Positions 47,139-56,197 of a stretch of 64,000 nucleotides of DNA are shown here, piece by piece. The number at the start of each line of letters is the position of its first letter. Position 1 is the stretch's first letter. The DNA comes from Candidatus Rhodoblastus alkanivorans (GTDB lineage Bacteria; Pseudomonadota; Alphaproteobacteria; Rhizobiales; Beijerinckiaceae), in contig NZ_JAIVFP010000001.1 of the NCBI RefSeq assembly GCF_022760755.1, positions 3,886,001-3,950,000 of the forward strand. Reading direction: 5' to 3'. The translations under genes and the position numbers were made by a program. Below the pieces are notes generated by a model. The model was not told where the DNA came from, made no database searches, and saw only the letters and a program-made list of their open reading frames with translations.

Positions 47139-48383
47139 TTAACCTTTGAAAACCGCGAGCAGCGGATCGAAAAGACCCTTGCGCTCGCGCTTGATGGCTG
47201 CCCGGCCGGTGGCGAGCCGCGCCAGATCCTGGAAAATCGCCGCGATCCTGGCGCCCTCCTCGACCTCGGCGATCATCTGGCCGTTATTGGCCGCGGCGCC
47301 GAACAGCTTGGCGTCGAAGGGGACGACGACCGACGGCTCCGCCTCGATCGCCTTGGCGAAATCGGCGCTCGAAATTTCCGGGCGTCTGGGCATGCCCACG
47401 CCGTTGAGCACGATGCGCGGCGCGGGGTCGTTGCGCCGCGCGCCGCGCAGATTGTCGAGCAGGCTCTTGACGTTGCGCAAGCTCGCGAGTTCCGGCGACG
47501 CCACGATCACGGTCTCGTCGGCGGTCGAAAGCAGACGGCGCGACCACGCCGTCCAGACATGGGGAACATCGAGGATAATGTGGGGCGTGGAGCCACGCAG
47601 GATTTCAAGCAAGGGATCGAAAGCCGTCTCAGGGAGATCGTAGGCGCGCTCGATCGTCGCCGGCGCGGCGAGGATGGAGAGCTTGTCGCTGCATTTCGAC
47701 AACAGGCGATCGAGCAGATTGCCGTCGAGGCGGTCCGGCGAAAACACAGCCTCCGCGATTCCCTGGGGCGGGTCCTGGTTGAAGTCGAGCCCCGTCGTGC
47801 CGAAGGGCAGGTCGAGATCGACGATGACCGTCGCGGAATCGAGGTCGCGGGCGATGGACCAGGCGAGATTGTGGGAGACGCAGGAGGCGCCGACGCCGCC
47901 TTTGCAGCCGGTCACGGCGATGATGCGCCCGAGCGGCGCGGCGACGTCCTGATTGTAGAGCGAAGAGAGCGCGCTGATGAAATCGAGCACGTCGATCGGC
48001 TGGACCAGATATTCGCTCACGGCGCGCGCCATCAGCTCGCGATAAAGCGGAATGTCATTATGCCGCCCGACGACGACCACTTTGGTGCCAGCGTCGCAAT
48101 ATTCGGCGAGCGCCTCGAGGTGGCCCAGCAATTCGGCGCGCGAGGCGTTGGTTTCGAGGACGATCACATTGGGCGTCGGCGAGGTGCGATAGGCCTCGAC
48201 CGCGGCGTGAGCGCCGCCCATGTTGACCTTGACATGGGTCTTTTCCATGCGGCGGTCGTCCGCCGCCTCGTTGATCGTTGCGGCCAGTTCGGCGCTCTCG
48301 CAAAAGGCCTGGAGGGAGATGCGCGGCAGCGGCGCGATGGACGTCGGATCCGGCGCGGGCGGATCGAGGGACTCGATGGCCAT
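47139..48383 (-). CDS. cpaE: Pilus localisation ATPase CpaE/TadZ
   Basis: A 414-residue protein: a receiver-like N-terminal domain (VIVLETNASRAELLGHLEAL, lacking a clear phosphorylation set) and a ParA/MinD-type ATPase domain with the deviant Walker A TGCKGGVGASCVSHNLA and DLDLPFGTTGLDFN. It positions the pilus machine, often at a pole. It follows cpaD with three bases between. Confidence 0.93.
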   Translation of the reverse strand: MAIESLDPPAPDPTSIAPLPRISLQAFCESAELAATINEAADDRRMEKTHVKVNMGGAHAAVEAYRTSPTPNVIVLETNASRAELLGHLEALAEYCDAGTKVVVVGRHNDIPLYRELMARAVSEYLVQPIDVLDFISALSSLYNQDVAAPLGRIIAVTGCKGGVGASCVSHNLAWSIARDLDSATVIVDLDLPFGTTGLDFNQDPPQGIAEAVFSPDRLDGNLLDRLLSKCSDKLSILAAPATIERAYDLPETAFDPLLEILRGSTPHIILDVPHVWTAWSRRLLSTADETVIVASPELASLRNVKSLLDNLRGARRNDPAPRIVLNGVGMPRRPEISSADFAKAIEAEPSVVVPFDAKLFGAAANNGQMIAEVEEGARIAAIFQDLARLATGRAAIKRERKGLFDPLLAVFKG

Positions 48384-48386
48384 GGT

Positions 48387-49136
48387 TCAGTTTCCTATGC
48401 CGCTGATATTGCTGTTCTGGGTCTGCCAGGCCGTGCCGGGATCCCTGCCCTGGCGCACCGCGTCGATGGCGCGGCCGCGCATATGCGAATCGGGCGGGGC
48501 CAGCGCGCCAGGGCCGACGAGGTCGCGCGGATCGGCGACCTGGGTCGCCATCATCTGCTGGGTCGCGCAGCCGAAGTTCCAATATTGACGGTTTTCCCAG
48601 CCATGGACCGAGCCGCCCGAGGCGAGATCGTTGGGCCATTGGCCGCAGCGCGAATCGACCTTCGCGACGATTGTCCCATAAGAGAGGCGAACCGGCGCGG
48701 CGAGCGACGGATCGACGACCGGGTAGGTCATAACGCGCACCGCGCCGCGCGCGCCTCCAGCGGCGAGCGCGCGGCGCAGGCCGGGCACGGCGGCGCGCGC
48801 CTCGGCGCCGCTGCGCCCGCCCTGCGGAAGCGCCAGGGCGATCTCGCCCGATCCGTGGCTTCTGTATTCACGGGCGAATTGCCGGACCTGGGCCCAACTT
48901 CTTTGGTCGAGGGCGCCGTTGCGCACCTCGGGGAACACTTCGAGATGGGTTCGGCCTTCGCGGAGCTCGATCGGATGGCGGGCGCGGTAATCGTCCGGTC
49001 CGATCGATCCGGTGACGATGCGATCAGCCCCCGAGCAGGCCGCAAGCGGCGCGGCGAGGGCCAGAAGCGCGGCGAGTCTCATTCTTTTTGCGGTCAGCCG
49101 GCCGGCTTCGGTCCGGAGAGGGCGAGAGTGCGACAT
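48387..49136 (-). CDS. cpaD: Pilus assembly lipoprotein CpaD
   Basis: A 249-residue protein with lipobox LAACSG (Cys about 34) and the CpaD motifs IVTGSIGPDDYRARHPI, FAREYRSHG and NFGCATQQMMATQVADPRDL. It is an outer-membrane accessory to secretin CpaC. An alternative ATG 17 codons on (MRLAALLALAAPLAACSG) would give a tighter signal peptide and may be the true start. Confidence 0.9.
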   Translation of the reverse strand: MSHSRPLRTEAGRLTAKRMRLAALLALAAPLAACSGADRIVTGSIGPDDYRARHPIELREGRTHLEVFPEVRNGALDQRSWAQVRQFAREYRSHGSGEIALALPQGGRSGAEARAAVPGLRRALAAGGARGAVRVMTYPVVDPSLAAPVRLSYGTIVAKVDSRCGQWPNDLASGGSVHGWENRQYWNFGCATQQMMATQVADPRDLVGPGALAPPDSHMRGRAIDAVRQGRDPGTAWQTQNSNISGIGN

Positions 49137-49221
49137 GTTGGTTCCGTTCGATCGTTGCGCTTGCCGTTTCGGCCTCGCGCCGGGCCCGCCGTCGGCTTTC
49201 GCCGGGCGGCCCGGGCGGGGC

Positions 49222-50679
49222 TCAATCGTGGATGAAGCCGACGCGTCCGCTGAAATGAGCGGCGGCTTCGGGATTATCAGTGGTCGAATAGAGCCTGTTG
49301 ACGCGGCCGAGCAGCCAGGCCTGGGGGTCGTTGGCGTCGGCGAAATTGTCGTCGGGCCGCGCCAGCGCGCTGTTGGGCACGGCTTTGACCAGATAGGGCG
49401 TCACGATGATCATCAGCTCGGTCTCCTTGCGCTGGTAGTCGCGCGAGCGGAAGAGCTGACCGAGGATGGGAAGGTTCATCACGCCGGGCGTGCCGTTCAT
49501 CGCCTGGTTGGAGCTGGATTCGATCAGGCCGGCGGTGGCGATCGAGCCGCCGCTCGGCAGTTCGACGGTGGTGTCGTGGCGGCGGGTGCGGAAGCCGGGC
49601 ACGCTCATGCCGTTGATGACCGACGAGGTGGCGGGGTCGATGTCCGAGACTTCGGTCGCGAGCCGCAGCGTGATGCGGCCAGACGACAGGACGACCGGGG
49701 TGAAGTTCAGCGTCACGCCATAGGATTTATAGGTCACGCTTGCCTGGCAGTTCGACGTCGTTCCCGTGCCGGTGCAGACGGTGCCGGCGTTGATCGGCAC
49801 TTCGCCGCCGACCGTGAATTTGGCGTTTTCGCCCGACACCGCAGTGACGGTCGGCTCGGCCAGGGTATGGGCGACGCCGGCGCGTTCGAAGGCCGTCAGG
49901 GTCTGGTTCAGGGTCCAGGGGCCGCCGAAATGGGTGACCGTGTTGAGCGCGCCGTCGGTCAGCGCGTTGCCGTTGATCGTGAAGGGATTTTGCTGGGTGA
50001 AGGTGCCCCAGTTGCCGGCGAGCGTCGAGGAGGACACGCCGAGCTGTTTGGCGATGTTGCGCTGGATTTCGGCAATGGTGACCTTGATCATCACCTCGTC
50101 GCGGCCCTTGATCGTCATGGCGTTGACGACCATGCCCGCCGCGGGCGCGCCGGTTGGGCCGCCGCCGGCGCCTTTATTGAGGCTGTCGACGAAGCCCTTG
50201 GCGATGTCGAGCGCGGTCTGCATGTCGCCGGGCGAATCGACCTCGCCGGTCAGGATGATGGAATCGTTGACGGTTCGGGCGACGATATGCGCGCTCGGCA
50301 AAGCGGTGTGGATGATGCTCTGCAATTCGCCGATGTCGCGGCCGATCGATAGCTCCAGAGTCGCGATCCGGCGTCCCTGCTTGTCCATCGCATAGATCGT
50401 GGTCTGGCCGGTCGCCTGGCCGATGATATAGATCTTGCGGGGGGAGCGGACGACGGCGTTGGCGACGGCGGGATTACCGACGAAGATTTCGCCGGCGGCG
50501 GCGGGAAGATTGACGATGAGCGACTTGCCGACGCCCATCGTGATACGGCGCACGGCGTTCGTTCCCTGGAAGGCGATCTGTTCTCCGTTATAAGCCTGCG
50601 TATATCCCTCCGTCGCCGGCGCGGCGAAGGCGAGCAAGGCGACTAGGCTTCCGATCAGCCTGGGGCGGTTCATCTGCAT
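49222..50679 (-). CDS. cpaC: Outer-membrane secretin CpaC/RcpA
   Basis: A 485-residue exported protein. The signal peptide ends about residue 25. An N-terminal pilus domain (GKSLIVNLPAAAGEIFVGNP) is followed by a BON-like region and the secretin core (VPINAGTVC, ELPSGGSIATAGLIESSSNQ, LPILGQLFRS). It forms the channel through which Flp pili leave the cell. The order cpaB-cpaC-cpaD is standard. Confidence 0.94.
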   Translation of the reverse strand: MQMNRPRLIGSLVALLAFAAPATEGYTQAYNGEQIAFQGTNAVRRITMGVGKSLIVNLPAAAGEIFVGNPAVANAVVRSPRKIYIIGQATGQTTIYAMDKQGRRIATLELSIGRDIGELQSIIHTALPSAHIVARTVNDSIILTGEVDSPGDMQTALDIAKGFVDSLNKGAGGGPTGAPAAGMVVNAMTIKGRDEVMIKVTIAEIQRNIAKQLGVSSSTLAGNWGTFTQQNPFTINGNALTDGALNTVTHFGGPWTLNQTLTAFERAGVAHTLAEPTVTAVSGENAKFTVGGEVPINAGTVCTGTGTTSNCQASVTYKSYGVTLNFTPVVLSSGRITLRLATEVSDIDPATSSVINGMSVPGFRTRRHDTTVELPSGGSIATAGLIESSSNQAMNGTPGVMNLPILGQLFRSRDYQRKETELMIIVTPYLVKAVPNSALARPDDNFADANDPQAWLLGRVNRLYSTTDNPEAAAHFSGRVGFIHD

Positions 50680-50726
50680 CGTCTTTCACTCCTGGGCGGC
50701 GCTGTTCGGCTCCGGCCCGCCATTGA

Positions 50727-51536
50727 TCATTTGCCGCGCGACTGGGTGGCTACGCCCGCGCGCACCACGGTGATGGCGCGGTCGTGATTTGCATTGTTCA
50801 CCGCGACCGGGACGGAGGACGGCTGGCTGTCCTGCATCGAGCGCAGGACCAGGGAGAGCTGTCCCACTCGCTGGGCGAGGATGACGGCTTCGGCTTCCGC
50901 CGGGGTCAGTTCGAGCGTCGCGGTCGTGCCCGACGCATAGGGCTGGCCGTTCTTGTCCTGGGTGTTCTGGCCGATCGCGAGAACGCGGACATTCTGCACG
51001 ATCGTCTCGCTCACATAGGCGTCGCCCGCACCGGACTTGGCGGCGTCCTCGTCACGGTAAATGCGGATCACGTCGACGCGGTCGTTGGGCAGAATGAAAT
51101 TGCCCGCCGTGGTGGCGCCGCTGCCCTCGATATTGATGGCGACCGCGCGATAGCCGGGCGTCAGCATCGCGGAGAGATAGCCGGAGGCGCCGCCCTTGAA
51201 CAATTTCTCGCGCCGGATCGGCTCGCCCGCCAGGATCGAGCCGCGCACCACCGAATCCTTGATGTCGTTCATGGCGTTGGGAGCAGCGGACTTGTAAATG
51301 AGGCCCGGGAGCGAATCGTCCTTCGGCCAATCGTGCCATGCCAGATCGCTGGGCTGAAGGACCGAGCCGAAATTGAGCTCATGGGCGGCCACGAGAACCT
51401 GCGCCGAGGCGGCCGCGCGCGGCGCCTGGACGATCCTGACCGGGGGCGGCGGCTCCGGGCGCGAGAGCACGAGATAGGACGCGCCGACGCCGGAGGCCAG
51501 AACAACGCCGAGAAAGATGAGCCGCGCTTTTTTCAT
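50727..51536 (-). CDS. cpaB: Pilus assembly protein CpaB/RcpC
   Basis: A 269-residue protein with an N-terminal membrane helix, a proline patch (RPEPPPPVRIV) and an SAF domain (VLVAAHELNFGSVLQPSDLA; GSILAGEPIRREKL; AINIEGSGATTAGNFILPND). It belongs to the periplasmic part of the Tad machine. It is the first gene after the terminator behind cpaA, so it probably has its own promoter in 51537-51654, where TTGACC-N17-GGTCAA and TTAACCTTAA-type sequence is seen. Confidence 0.9.
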   Translation of the reverse strand: MKKARLIFLGVVLASGVGASYLVLSRPEPPPPVRIVQAPRAAASAQVLVAAHELNFGSVLQPSDLAWHDWPKDDSLPGLIYKSAAPNAMNDIKDSVVRGSILAGEPIRREKLFKGGASGYLSAMLTPGYRAVAINIEGSGATTAGNFILPNDRVDVIRIYRDEDAAKSGAGDAYVSETIVQNVRVLAIGQNTQDKNGQPYASGTTATLELTPAEAEAVILAQRVGQLSLVLRSMQDSQPSSVPVAVNNANHDRAITVVRAGVATQSRGK

Positions 51537-51654
51537 GGCTGTTTCAACGGTCCATAGTGAGGTCCAGTTGGGACGTTGACCGAATTGAAACAGTGAAAGG
51601 TCAAATTAAGGTTAATGGAACGTCACGAAATTTACGCGCGTTAACAAACCAGGC

Positions 51655-51682
51655 AAAAAAAACGCCTCGCGGAAGCGAGGCG
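51655..51682 (-). terminator. Intrinsic terminator after flp-cpaA
   Basis: On the minus strand an eight-base stem CGCCTCGC / GCGAGGCG (51682-51663) with loop TTCC is followed by eight T residues (51662-51655). It separates flp-cpaA from cpaB onward, so pilin and machine can be made at different levels. Confidence 0.9.
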
Positions 51683-51707
51683 TCGGCGGGCGAGGCGGCG
51701 CGACCGT

Positions 51708-52214
51708 TCAGGCGGCGAAGGCGCTGAGGTAAATCCGGGTCTCGGGATAAAGAATCAGGCCGGCGGCGGCGAGCGCAATGCCATAGGGCACGCCATTGTC
51801 CTTGTCATGTAGGCGCATCAGCCACGCCCGGGCGCGCGCCCAGCCCGGCATGGGAAGCCGGCGGAACTGCAGCAGGACGAGGGTGAGCAAGCCGCCGATC
51901 ACGGCCGAGCCGAGGCCATATTCAGCAAGATGCTCGAAGCCCATCCACACCGCCGTGGTCGCGGCGAGCTTCGCGTCGCCGCCGCCGATCCAGCCGAAGG
52001 CGAACAGCGTGAAGGTGATGGCGAGAACCATCAAGCCGGCGGCGAGATGCAGGCCGATGGCCGTCGCCGGCACGCCGAACAGAAAGGCGAGAACAACGAA
52101 GGCGGCGACGAGGACAATCGAAATCCAATTCGAGATCGTCATGGTGAGCAGATCCGAAAAGGCCGCATAGGTCATCAGCGCCGGGAAAATGACGATCGTT
52201 AAGGCGTCGAGCAT
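51708..52214 (-). CDS. cpaA: Prepilin peptidase CpaA/TadV
   Basis: A 168-residue polytopic A24 peptidase with catalytic Asp residues in YAAFSDLLTM and GGGDAKLAAT. It cleaves Flp pilin and the TadE-like pseudopilins after glycine. I chose ATG 52214; an ATG 11 codons upstream adds a Pro-rich stretch. It lacks the N-methylase domain of long PilD enzymes, as is usual for TadV. Confidence 0.9.
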   Translation of the reverse strand: MLDALTIVIFPALMTYAAFSDLLTMTISNWISIVLVAAFVVLAFLFGVPATAIGLHLAAGLMVLAITFTLFAFGWIGGGDAKLAATTAVWMGFEHLAEYGLGSAVIGGLLTLVLLQFRRLPMPGWARARAWLMRLHDKDNGVPYGIALAAAGLILYPETRIYLSAFAA

Positions 52215-52364
52215 GGCGGGTCCGCGAGTTGGAGGCGCCGGCATCATGGCGCGGGGCGATTACCCCTTGGTTACTGCGCCGGGCGCAGGCCGCAAAGAGA
52301 AACCCCGGACCAAGGCCCGGGGCTTCCACATGTGCGGCGAAAATACGCCGGCGTCGCCGAAATC

Positions 52365-52529
52365 TTAGTTGAGGGCGCTGGAAATCGAACCGAACTTGGA
52401 GCTCAGGTTGGTGCCGATCGAGGTGAAAACGCCGATGCAGACGACGGAGATCAGGGCGGCGATGAGGCCATATTCGATGGCGGTGGCGCCGGACTGGTCA
52501 TTCATGAAACGGGTAACGAGGGTCTTCAT
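52365..52529 (-). CDS. flp: Flp/PilA-type major pilin
   Basis: A 54-residue prepilin: a short basic leader MKTLVTRFMNDQSG, cleavage after Gly14, then ATAIEYGLIAALISVV with Glu at +5 and Tyr at +6, the class IVb Flp signature. A single helix and a Ser/Gly-rich end (SKFGSISSALN) follow. AGGAG lies seven bases before the ATG. It is the major subunit of the adhesive pilus; cpaA follows. Confidence 0.95.
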   Translation of the reverse strand: MKTLVTRFMNDQSGATAIEYGLIAALISVVCIGVFTSIGTNLSSKFGSISSALN

Positions 52530-52620
52530 ATTTTGCTCCTGTTTACGCGACTTGCGCTACGGCGCTGGCAAGCGGTTCGGGGTCAGCGCCGTTGAAGTCA
52601 CCTTACGGAGGACAACTTGC

Positions 52621-52731
52621 TGGCAGGTTAACGTTGCTTCATGCAAATCCTTACCGCGAAGCAAGCCAAAGTTCTTGCAAACAACTTCCCTCAAATCCCT
52701 GAAACAGACTGAGCGCGACGTTAACCTGCCA
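52621..52731. repeat. 14-bp inverted repeat in the flp / pilus-N divergent region
   Basis: TGGCAGGTTAACGT (52621-52634) is repeated as its exact reverse complement at 52718-52731, with 83 bases between. Each arm contains the palindrome GTTAAC. The pair lies upstream of flp on one side and of the stand-alone pilus N-domain gene on the other, suggesting a two-site operator, possibly with looping. GTTAAC is reminiscent of CtrA half-sites, but the full TTAA-N7-TTAA box is not present. The rest of 52530-52915 has no gene. Confidence 0.75.
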
Positions 52732-52915
52732 CGACGCCGTTTCGCTGCGGAAAACGCCTCGCCGCACAGAAAATTTAGCAATCGTTCACCAAGTCATGTC
52801 TTAATTGCGCCGATAGGTTATCGTCGACGCGTCGAATGCGCCCCAGCGCCGTTCCGCGATCCGGTTGGCGGCCGCCCGTGAACTCCACGGCGGCATTTGA
52901 TTTCGGGAGAGGTTC

Positions 52916-53380
52916 ATGCGTCTTCGCGCGTTTCGTTTGATCGGCGTCGCCGCCGCCGTCATGGCCGGATTGCTCGCGCATTCCGAAGCTTCGCCGGCTA
53001 CGAACGACGTCGTGCAGGTCACCGTGGACAAGGCGCGCGTGGCCCGCATTCCCGACAAGACCGAAACCCTGATCGTCGGCCAGCCCGGCATAGCCGACGT
53101 CACCATGCTCAAGAACAGCAGCATGGGCGTGATCACCGGCAAAAGCTTCGGCGAAACCAATCTCATCGCGCTCGACGCCAAGGGCGATCTGCTTGGCGAA
53201 TGGACGGTCCGGGTCGGCGCCTCGAAACCCGATCTTCTCCTGCAGAACGGTCTCAATCAGGAGAGCTTCATCTGCAATCCCCAGTGCCTCCCGACGATCG
53301 ATCTCGCCGACGCCAAGGCGATCGCCGCCAATCGAACCGCCGCGGTCGCCGCGCACAACGCCTTTGCAATGGGCAAGTGA
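52916..53380 (+). CDS. Stand-alone pilus-assembly N-terminal-domain protein
   Basis: A 154-residue exported protein: signal peptide to about residue 25, then the domain found at the N-terminus of CpaC-type secretins (VTVDKARVARIPDKTETLIV; IADVTMLKNSSMGVITGKSF; GETNLIALDAKG). It lacks a secretin channel. The C-terminal region has a Cys pair (ICNPQC) that may form a disulfide. It lies divergently from flp and upstream of tadE, so it is likely a periplasmic accessory of the pilus secretin. Confidence 0.85.
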   Translation: MRLRAFRLIGVAAAVMAGLLAHSEASPATNDVVQVTVDKARVARIPDKTETLIVGQPGIADVTMLKNSSMGVITGKSFGETNLIALDAKGDLLGEWTVRVGASKPDLLLQNGLNQESFICNPQCLPTIDLADAKAIAANRTAAVAAHNAFAMGK

Positions 53381-53509
53381 CGCCAGGCGGACCGGAATAC
53401 GTCCTTCACCCCGCGTAACCTTATGGCAATCTCCGCCGCCGATAATGGCCGAACCGACGAAGTCGTCGCTCAGACGTTTGGGCCGGGCATGCCGATCGGG
53501 GATCGATCG

Positions 53510-54130
53510 ATGGAGCAGAGTGAAACGCGAGGCTCGTCCGCGCCGAAACAGAAGCCTGGACTTCTCGCGCGTTTCGCTCGCGGGCGCGGGGGCGTCGCGG
53601 CGATCGAATTCGCCATGGTCGCGGTGCCATTCCTCGGCTTGCTCGCCGCAATCTTCGAAACCGCCTTCGTCTTTTTCGTGCAGGAATCCTTCGAGAACAC
53701 GGTCAATGACGTCGCGCGCCAGGTCCTGGTGAACAGCTTCTCCGGCGACACGACGCAAACGGCGACCGCTTTCAAGACCAACACCTTCTGCCCCGCCCTG
53801 CCGGCCGTCATCACCTGCAGCAAAGTCGCGCTGAACGTCCAGGCCTTCGATCCGTCCTCCACCAGCTTTTCGGCCATCGGCTCCGGCGTCACCACGTCCT
53901 GGCACAATAACCCATCCGGAAACGTGAATCTCGGCTCGCCGGGATGGATCGTCGTCTTCCAGGCCTTCTATCCGATGCCGGTCTATCTGTCCGTCCTGGA
54001 GGCGACCAGCGCTGACACCTTCGACAATCTCTTCGGCCACACGTCGAAATCCGTTTACCGGGATCCCAATAATGCAGCGCTCTTCGTCCACGCCATTTTT
54101 TCGACCGTGGTTTTCAGGAACGAGCCATGA
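53510..54130 (+). CDS. tadE: TadE-like minor pseudopilin
   Basis: A 206-residue protein with a long basic leader and the TadE motif GGVAAIEFAMVAVPFLGLL, Glu at +5 after a Gly that CpaA could cleave. The mature part is extracytoplasmic with a Cys pair. I chose ATG 53510 (GGGGAT upstream) over an ATG 29 codons earlier. It overlaps the next gene (ATGA). Confidence 0.88.
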   Translation: MEQSETRGSSAPKQKPGLLARFARGRGGVAAIEFAMVAVPFLGLLAAIFETAFVFFVQESFENTVNDVARQVLVNSFSGDTTQTATAFKTNTFCPALPAVITCSKVALNVQAFDPSSTSFSAIGSGVTTSWHNNPSGNVNLGSPGWIVVFQAFYPMPVYLSVLEATSADTFDNLFGHTSKSVYRDPNNAALFVHAIFSTVVFRNEP

Positions 54131-55041
54131 CCGGACGCGGGCGTAGAAAGCTCACCCAGATCTTCGAAAAGGCGGCGGCGGCGGCCGCAAAGCTGCGGAG
54201 CGAGGCGAAGCGGCTGCGCAGCCGCAAGGCGGGCGTCATGGCGGTGGAGTTCGCCCTGATTCTGCCCCTGATGCTGACCATCTATTTCGGCGTCGTGGTG
54301 CTTTCGCAAGGACTCGAAGTGGGACGCAAGGTCCAGCTCCTGTCGCGGACGCTCGCCGACCTCACCACCCAGACCCTGCCCGGAACCTCATCCACGGGAA
54401 CCTGCGCTCACGGAACGACGGTGAGCGGCGTCGACATGGCGAGCGTTCCCTGCCTGACGGACACCGACCTCACCAATATTTTCAACGCCTCGACCGCGGT
54501 GCTGTTTCCGTTCTCCAACGTCGCCAACATGACGCTCACCGAGGTCGTCTTCGACAATGTCAGCAGCAACAACGCCGCCTGCTGCCGCGCGCGGGTGGTA
54601 TGGAGCGTAGGCTTTGGCGCCAACCCGACCCTGCGCGCCTGTGGACTGCTGACCCAATCGGCGAATGGCGTGAACGGCCCGGCCGATATGCCGGCCGGCT
54701 TTTATCCGGGCGGCATGGGCGACGCGGTGACGAGCGGCCAAGCCTATGTCGCCAGCGGCAACAAGACGGACAATTTCGTCATTGTCGCCGACGTCTCCTA
54801 TAAATTCGCGCCGAATTTCGGCTTCGAGCCCTATCAATGGAACCAGCCGCTGAATGGCGGCTCGGGCTATACGATCACGCAAACGACCTATATGAACCCG
54901 CGCTTCCGCTCGTCGGTCACGCAACCGGCGACCACGCCGCCCCGTTACGACCAGCTTATTTATTGGCAGCCAAGCGGCGGAATCACCAGCTATAACTTCT
55001 GTCAGGTCGGCAATGCGATAAACAAGTACAATGTGCCGTGA
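54127..55041 (+). CDS. TadE/TadG-like pseudopilin
   Basis: A 304-residue protein. The leader is Lys/Arg/Ala-rich, then AGVMAVEFALILPLMLTIYF gives the pseudopilin cleavage motif with Glu at +5. The extracytoplasmic part has several Cys (CCRARVVW region, RACGL) and is Asn/Thr/Ser-rich. It is shorter than full TadG and has no VWA domain that I can see. It is translationally coupled to tadE. Confidence 0.85.
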   Translation: MTGRGRRKLTQIFEKAAAAAAKLRSEAKRLRSRKAGVMAVEFALILPLMLTIYFGVVVLSQGLEVGRKVQLLSRTLADLTTQTLPGTSSTGTCAHGTTVSGVDMASVPCLTDTDLTNIFNASTAVLFPFSNVANMTLTEVVFDNVSSNNAACCRARVVWSVGFGANPTLRACGLLTQSANGVNGPADMPAGFYPGGMGDAVTSGQAYVASGNKTDNFVIVADVSYKFAPNFGFEPYQWNQPLNGGSGYTITQTTYMNPRFRSSVTQPATTPPRYDQLIYWQPSGGITSYNFCQVGNAINKYNVP

Positions 55042-55154
55042 GGCGCAGGTCGCGCGCGAGAGCGGGATGGTTTCCGAATAAGACTTCCCGCGCCGGCGCC
55101 TCTATATTGGCGTGATAATTTTCAAAAGTCGTTTCCACGTTTCGGAATCATGCT

Positions 55155-55376
55155 TTATGCCGCGACGTCGTCTTCGATCGCCTCGAATTGATCGTCGGGC
55201 GCGCCCCAGACGACGATGCCCGGACCGAAACGGACGTCAAGGCGCTTCGCGCCGTCGCCGGCCGTCCGCAGCAGCCGGTACGAACACATGACGGCGCCCT
55301 GCGCCTCGGAGGGGAGATTCAATCTTTGCTTCAGGGGCGAAGCAGCTTTCAGGCGGACTTTTTGACCGGCGTGCAC
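55155..55376 (-). CDS. Small hypothetical protein
   Basis: A 73-residue protein from GTG 55376, which follows AAGGAG by seven bases; a longer frame to 55469 lacks a ribosome site. Sequence such as GQKVRLKAASPLKQRLN and RFGPGIVVWGAPDDQFEAIE shows no known domain. It is acidic at the C-terminus and has one Cys. No operon partner. Confidence 0.6.
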   Translation of the reverse strand: MHAGQKVRLKAASPLKQRLNLPSEAQGAVMCSYRLLRTAGDGAKRLDVRFGPGIVVWGAPDDQFEAIEDDVAA

Positions 55377-55552
55377 AATGATACTCCTTGCGGGCGTATC
55401 GAACCTTTCGCGGACAAGCCCCCGGGCGATGCGCCCCAAGTCCGGAAAGTTTCGCCAAAAAAACGTCAACTTTCATCATATTGTCGCAACGCAACATCGC
55501 AAGTGAAATTCGCGGCGCCGGCCAAAATTTGTGCATTCTAAGAATGGACCAA

Positions 55553-56197
55553 CTAAGAATGGGCCAAGGCTTCCGCGGCGAGCCGGCGGGCCAAAGGCGT
55601 GATTTCCTCGCTGAACCACGGCCTGCGCCGTAACCAGCCGTTGTTGCGCCAGGATGGATGCGGCAAAGCGAGCAGATGCGGCTTGAGCTCGATTCTTGCC
55701 GCGCAAAGACGGACGACCTCCTCGAGCGAGGCGCCCCTGGGCAGCGGCCGGCCGAGCCGCGCGCTGTGATACTCCTGCGCCGCGCGGCCTACGGCAAAAA
55801 TGGTCTCGATCTGCGGCGCCAGGCGGAAAAGCGCATCGTGCCAGGAGGCGCGACATTCGCGGCGCGGCGGCAGGTCGCCTCCCTTGGCGTCCTGGCCGGG
55901 GAAGCAGAAGCCCATGGCGGCGACGGCAATCTGCGACGGATCGTAGAATTGCTCACGGGTGACGCCCATCCAGTCGCGCAACCTTTCGCCGGAAGCATCG
56001 TTGAAGGGCAGGCCGGTGGCGTGGACCCGCGTCCCGGGCGCCTGGCCGGCGACAAGCAGGCGCGCCCGGGCGGAGATTTGCAGGACGGGGCGCGGCTCAT
56101 GGGGCAGCGGCGGCCCGAACGGGCGCTCGACGCAGAGGCGGCAGGCGCGAATGCGCGCTACCAGGGCGTCGAGGTCGTCGGAGCCGGCCAAGGTCAC
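55553..56197 (-). CDS. Uracil-DNA glycosylase family protein
   Basis: A 214-residue protein with UDG-superfamily motifs: LLVAGQAPGTRVHATGLPFN (motif 1) and LALPHPSWRNNGWLRRRPWF (HPS loop, motif 2). Two N-terminal Cys (RACRLC) recall the iron-sulfur site of family 4 enzymes, but the remaining cluster cysteines are not clear. It may remove damaged bases, or belong to the poorly characterised UDG-like group. GTG 56197 overlaps the GST stop (GTGA), which sets the start. Confidence 0.82.
   Translation of the reverse strand: MTLAGSDDLDALVARIRACRLCVERPFGPPLPHEPRPVLQISARARLLVAGQAPGTRVHATGLPFNDASGERLRDWMGVTREQFYDPSQIAVAAMGFCFPGQDAKGGDLPPRRECRASWHDALFRLAPQIETIFAVGRAAQEYHSARLGRPLPRGASLEEVVRLCAARIELKPHLLALPHPSWRNNGWLRRRPWFSEEITPLARRLAAEALAHS

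Noticed and set aside
52621-52638. Sigma-54-like sequence TGGCAG...TTGCT at the pilus inverted repeat
   Set aside because: The spacing between the GG and GC elements is two bases too long for a sigma-54 promoter.
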